A stretch of 64,000 nucleotides of DNA, taken from assembly GCF_947498805.1 (NCBI RefSeq), contig NZ_CANMLT010000011.1, positions 49,333-113,332 on the forward strand, given 5' to 3'. Positions within the stretch are counted from its first letter, which is position 1; each line of letters starts with the position of its first letter. The position numbers were made by a program, and so were the translations under genes. Of this stretch, positions 61,601-64,000 are shown in pieces. This DNA comes from an uncultured Tenacibaculum sp. (GTDB taxonomy: Bacteria; Bacteroidota; Bacteroidia; Flavobacteriales; Flavobacteriaceae). Below the pieces are notes generated by a model. The model saw only the letters and a list, made by a program, of their open reading frames with translations. It was not told the origin of the DNA and ran no database searches.

Positions 61601-64000
61601 CTCCGTTATCTACTAAGTTTCCGTCTCCTTCTGTATATGTTACTCCGTTTACTGTTACTGTAATCGTATCTGCTGAATCGGCAGTTCCTGTGATTACTGG
61701 TGTAGTATCATTAGTAACTTGACTGTTTACTGTAGGTACTGTTGGTGCAGTAGTATCAATTACTAATTCATCTGTAGTTACATCTGAACTTGCATTTCCT
61801 GCTGCATCAGTAGCGGTTACTGATACATCATATGTTCCTTCTGGAATTGCGTTTCCTGCTGGAATATTTAATGTCCATGTACCATCTCCATTATCTACTA
61901 AGTTTCCGTCTCCTTCTGTATATGTTACTCCGTTTACTGTTACTGTAATCGTATCTGCTGAATCGGCAGTTCCTGTGATTACTGGTGTAGTATCATTAGT
62001 AACTTGACTGTTCACTGTTGGTACTGTTGGTGCAGTAGTATCGATTACTAATTCATCTGTAGTTACATCTGAACTTGTATTTCCTGCTGCATCTGTAGCG
62101 GTTACTGATACATCATATGTTCCTTCTGGAATTGCATTTCCTGCTGGAATGTTTAATGTCCATGTACCATCTCCATTATCTACTAAATTTCCGTCTCCTT
62201 CTGTATATGTTACTCCGTTTACTGTTACCGTAATCGTATCTGCTGAATCGGCAGTTCCTGTGATTACCGGTGTGGTATCGTTAGTAACTTGACTGTTTAC
62301 TGTAGGTACTGTTGGTGCAGTGGTATCAATTACTAATTCATCTGTAGTTACATCTGAACTTGTATTTCCTGCTGCATCAGTAGCGGTTACTGATACATCA
62401 TAAGTTCCTTCTGGAATTGCGTTTCCTGCTGGAATGTTTAATGTCCATGTACCATCTCCATTATCTACTAAGTTTCCGTCTCCTTCTGTATATGTTACTC
62501 CGTTTACTGTTACTGTAATCGTATCTGCTGAATCGGCTGTTCCTGTGATTACTGGTGTAGTATCATTAGTAACTTGACTGTTTACTGTAGGTACTGTTGG
62601 TGCAGTAGTATCAATTACTAATTCATCTGTAGTTACATCTGAACTTGTATTTCCTGCTGCATCCGTAGCGGTAACTGATACATCATATGTTCCCTCTGGA
62701 ATTGCGTTTCCTGCTGGAATGTTTAATGTCCATGTACCATCTCCATTATCTACTAAGTTTCCGTCTCCTTCTGTATATGTTACTCCGTTTACCGTTACTG
62801 TAATCGTATCTGCTGAATCGGCAGTTCCTGTGATTACTGGTGTAGTATCATTAGTAACTTGACTGTTCACTGTAGGTACTGTTGGTGCAGTAGTATCAAT
62901 TACTAATTCATCTGTAGTTACATCTGAACTTGTATTTCCTGCTGCATCTGTAGCGGTTACTGATACATCATACGTTCCTTCAGGAATTGCATTTCCTGCT
63001 GGAATATTTAATGTCCATGTACCATCTCCATTATCTACTAAGTTTCCGTCTCCTTCTGTATACGTTACTCCGTTTACTGTTACTGTAATCGTATCTGCTG
63101 AATCGGCAGTTCCTGTGATTACTGGTGTAGTATCATTAGTAACTTGACTGTTCACTGTAGGTACTGTTGGTGCAGTAGTATCGATTACTAATTCATCTGT
63201 GGTTACATCATTACAAACGTTATCTACTGATACATCATAAGTCCCTTCTGGAATTGCGTTTCCTGCTGGAATATTTAATGTCCATGTATCATCACCATTA
63301 TCTACTAAATTTCCGTCTCCCTCAGTATATGTTACTCCATTTACCATTACCATAATTAAGTATGCTGAATTAGCTGTACCTCCTATTACTGGTGTAGTAT
63401 CGTTAGTAATTAAATTGTTTACTGTTGGTACGGTTGAATTTACTGAAATAGTAATTCCTGCACTAGTTGCATCACATCCTGTAGTAGTATTCACCACACG
63501 AACAGTCACTACTTGACCATCTGTTAGGCTTGTTGTTGTATAAGTTGCCGTAGTTGATTGCGCTTGAACAACTAAACCATCTACTAAAAATTCGTACTCA
63601 TCTCCTCCTGAACCTGTAAAAGTTACACTGTCTCCTGTACAAATTGTATTATCTACATCACTACTAGTTAAACTTGCCACTGGTAAGTCATTGATCGTTA
63701 ATGAAGCATCTGCAAAATCACTACATCCACTTCCATTTGTTACTGTATAACGTACTGTTACTGTTCCTGCTCCTGTTGCAGTTACAACTCCTGATCCATT
63801 GATCGTTGCTGTTCCTGTTCCTGCTACGATAGACCATGTTCCTCCTGCTGTTGCATTGGTAAAGGCTGCTGTTGTATCATTTAAACATACTTCTGCTTGT
63901 CCTCCTGCAATCGCTGCTACCGTTGGTAAGTCATTGATCGTTAATGAAGCATCTGCAAAATCACTACATCCACTTCCATTTGTTACTGTATAACGTACTG
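58629..64000 (-). CDS. Giant T9SS-secreted adhesin-like repeat protein (5' end outside window)
   Basis: At least 1789 residues; the frame is open to the last base, so the true start is beyond 64000. Order from the visible N-side: 81-residue Ig-like repeats (VRYTVTNGSGCSDFADASL, ATAGGTWSIVAGTGTATING) with paired cysteines as in SprB-type adhesins; a diverged 95-residue repeat; twelve near-identical 95-residue Ig-like repeats (SQVTNDTTPVITGTADSAD, GDGTWTLNIPAGNAIPEG); an acidic, calcium-binding thrombospondin-3-like region (DTDGDGVADEDD, SDNDGI units); and a C-terminal type B sorting domain (NYIISPNGDSTNQFLYI, IEIFNRWGNVVFKM, PVGTYFYILDLG). A cell-surface adhesin, possibly for gliding or attachment. 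Confidence 0.95.
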   Translation of the reverse strand, partial: VRYTVTNGSGCSDFADASLTINDLPTVAAIAGGQAEVCLNDTTAAFTNATAGGTWSIVAGTGTATINGSGVVTATGAGTVTVRYTVTNGSGCSDFADASLTINDLPVASLTSSDVDNTICTGDSVTFTGSGGDEYEFLVDGLVVQAQSTTATYTTTSLTDGQVVTVRVVNTTTGCDATSAGITISVNSTVPTVNNLITNDTTPVIGGTANSAYLIMVMVNGVTYTEGDGNLVDNGDDTWTLNIPAGNAIPEGTYDVSVDNVCNDVTTDELVIDTTAPTVPTVNSQVTNDTTPVITGTADSADTITVTVNGVTYTEGDGNLVDNGDGTWTLNIPAGNAIPEGTYDVSVTATDAAGNTSSDVTTDELVIDTTAPTVPTVNSQVTNDTTPVITGTADSADTITVTVNGVTYTEGDGNLVDNGDGTWTLNIPAGNAIPEGTYDVSVTATDAAGNTSSDVTTDELVIDTTAPTVPTVNSQVTNDTTPVITGTADSADTITVTVNGVTYTEGDGNLVDNGDGTWTLNIPAGNAIPEGTYDVSVTATDAAGNTSSDVTTDELVIDTTAPTVPTVNSQVTNDTTPVITGTADSADTITVTVNGVTYTEGDGNLVDNGDGTWTLNIPAGNAIPEGTYDVSVTATDAAGNTSSDVTTDELVIDTTAPTVPTVNSQVTNDTTPVITGTADSADTITVTVNGVTYTEGDGNLVDNGDGTWTLNIPAGNAIPEGTYDVSVTATDAAGNASSDVTTDELVIDTTAPTVPTVNSQVTNDTTPVITGTADSADTITVTVNGVTYTEGDGNLVDNGDGTWTLNIPAGNAIPEGTYDVSVTATDAAGNTSSDVTTDELVIDTTAPTVPTVNSQVTNDTTPVITGTADSADTITVTVNGVTYTEGDGNLVDNGDGTWTLNIPAGNAIPEGTYDVSVTATDAAGNTSSDVTTDELVIDTTAPTVPTVNSQVTNDTTPVITGTADSADTITVTVNGVTYTEGDGNLVDNGDGTWTLNIPAGNAIPEGTYDVSVTATDAAGNTSSDVTTDELVIDTTAPTVPTVNSQVTNDTTPVITGTADSADTITVTVNGVTYTEGDGNLVDNGDGTWTLNIPAGNAIPEGTYDVSVTATDAAGNTSSDVTTDELVIDTTAPTVPTVNSQVTNDTTPVITGTADSADTITVTVNGVTYTEGDGNLVDNGDGTWTLNIPAGNAIPEGTYDVSVTATDAAGNTSSDVTTDELVIDTTAPTVPTVNSQVTNDTTPVITGTADSADTITVTVNGVTYTEGDGNLVDNGDGTWTLNIPAGNAIPDGTYDVSVTATDAAGNTSSDVTTDELVIDTSTPTVPTVDSQVTNDTTPVITGTADSADTITVTVNGVTYTEGDGNLVDNGDGTWTLNIPAGNEIPVGTYDVSVEATNGLGNMSSDVTIDELVIITDTDGDGVADEDDLDDDNDGIPDAEEGTGDTDNDGIPNNLDLDSDNDGILDVDEGGNGDLDVNGDGVIDSNDGTAGDDLDGDGQADASVDANEEPDTDNDGTPDYLDLDSDNDGINDVIEDENVDANNDGIADGADSDGDGIADSVDPFDGFGEGPGGEPDNTDSDNDGTPDYLDLDSDDDGINDIEEGGNDDPDGNGVVDGADSDGDGILDEVDDDVSNFGDTGNTDVNDTDPTDPDSGGSGTVDDSGTDSDGDGIADSVDGLDGFGDAADEGCIKNENYIISPNGDSTNQFLYIPCIDSPEFRNNSIEIFNRWGNVVFKMKGYSNIEADKRFEGISNGRVNINVDEKLPVGTYFYILDLGNGSKLRRGWIYINR
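59765..63185 (-). repeat. Twelve tandem 285-bp repeats
   Basis: The word TACTAATTCATCT recurs every 285 bp at about 59765, 60050, 60335 and so on to 63185. Units encode 95 residues each and differ mainly at synonymous positions and a few substitutions (for example NTSSD/NASSD, IPEG/IPDG). A thirteenth, shortened and diverged unit precedes them (about 63185-63430). Confidence 0.93.
63682..64000 (-). repeat. 243-bp repeats at the window end
   Basis: GGTAAGTCATTGATCG at 63682 recurs at 63925, with about 76 following bases identical; period 243 bp or 81 residues. At least one full unit and part of the next, continuing beyond the window. Confidence 0.85.

Noticed and set aside
59765..63185. CRISPR array
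   Set aside because: The repeats are 285 bp, contiguous, coding in one frame and without spacers.
63680..64000. Start of the giant protein at the GTG at 63680
   Set aside because: The frame continues in the same Ig-like repeat pattern to the last base, so the start lies outside the window.

Overview
The window comes from an AT-rich member of the Bacteroidota, almost certainly a marine Flavobacteriaceae (Tenacibaculum/Polaribacter-like; the genus is inference). The grounds are: promoters of the Bacteroidetes type (-7 element TAnnTTTG), a type IX secretion (T9SS) type B sorting domain on a giant repeat protein, a PorP/SprF membrane protein, PorD (DUF4835), the bamD-rpoZ-coaBC-porD-recN-fabI gene order, and many SpII lipoproteins. 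Most of the window is ordinary chromosomal housekeeping. No tRNA, rRNA, insertion sequence, prophage or CRISPR array was seen.

Layout. 1-5.2 kb: end of an amino-acid permease, a YihY membrane protein, histidine degradation (hutI-hutG), and a small monooxygenase with an AraC regulator. 5.2-10.6 kb: a long leftward operon with DUF2141, a LytS-type histidine kinase fused to a 2TM domain, five tandem 2TM-domain proteins, an amidohydrolase and a LytTR response regulator. 10.7-18 kb: an ECF sigma factor with a putative membrane anti-sigma partner, threonine aldolase, prfB, an ArsC-like protein, a UXS/GT2/DUF3050 sugar cluster and fabI. 18-27 kb: recN, porD, coaBC, rpoZ, bamD, ferritin, dapA and a phytase-like lipoprotein. 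27-38.7 kb: DoxX, GyrI-like and WYL regulators, lysoplasmalogenase, ligA, small exported proteins, gap, a DegP/HtrA protease, and dapF-GNAT-mltG. 38.9-41.4 kb: a lysozyme-like protein and two small double-glycine leader peptide genes around a lipoprotein. 41.4-48.7 kb: sterol desaturase, GNAT, YkgJ, a lipoprotein, argS, a structured RNA element, lpdA and a beta-barrel protein. 48.7-55.4 kb: two DUF5694 proteins, divergent from a second LytS/LytTR pair, then a TlpA-like lipoprotein and an OmpA lipoprotein. 55.5-64 kb: OmpA/PD40 protein, PorP/SprF protein and a giant T9SS adhesin (cut by the window end) with twelve near-identical 285-bp repeats.

How genes work together. HutI and HutG are consecutive steps from imidazolonepropionate to glutamate. 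dapA and dapF belong to the lysine/diaminopimelate pathway; dapF is linked to the cell-wall enzyme mltG. The last three genes look like a surface-adhesin module: secreted protein, outer-membrane anchor, peptidoglycan-binding OmpA.

Most worth a second look: (1) the 2TM-protein array with its kinase fusion, where one base in an A5 run decides whether kinase and 2TM domain are one protein or two; (2) two GG-leader peptide cassettes sharing an upstream CATTCGGAAA box and near-identical terminators; (3) five genes whose start codon lies exactly 4 nt after TAnnTTTG, which predicts leaderless mRNAs; (4) a Flavo-1-like structured element between argS and lpdA; (5) a promoter-terminator pair without a gene near 52.6-52.8 kb.
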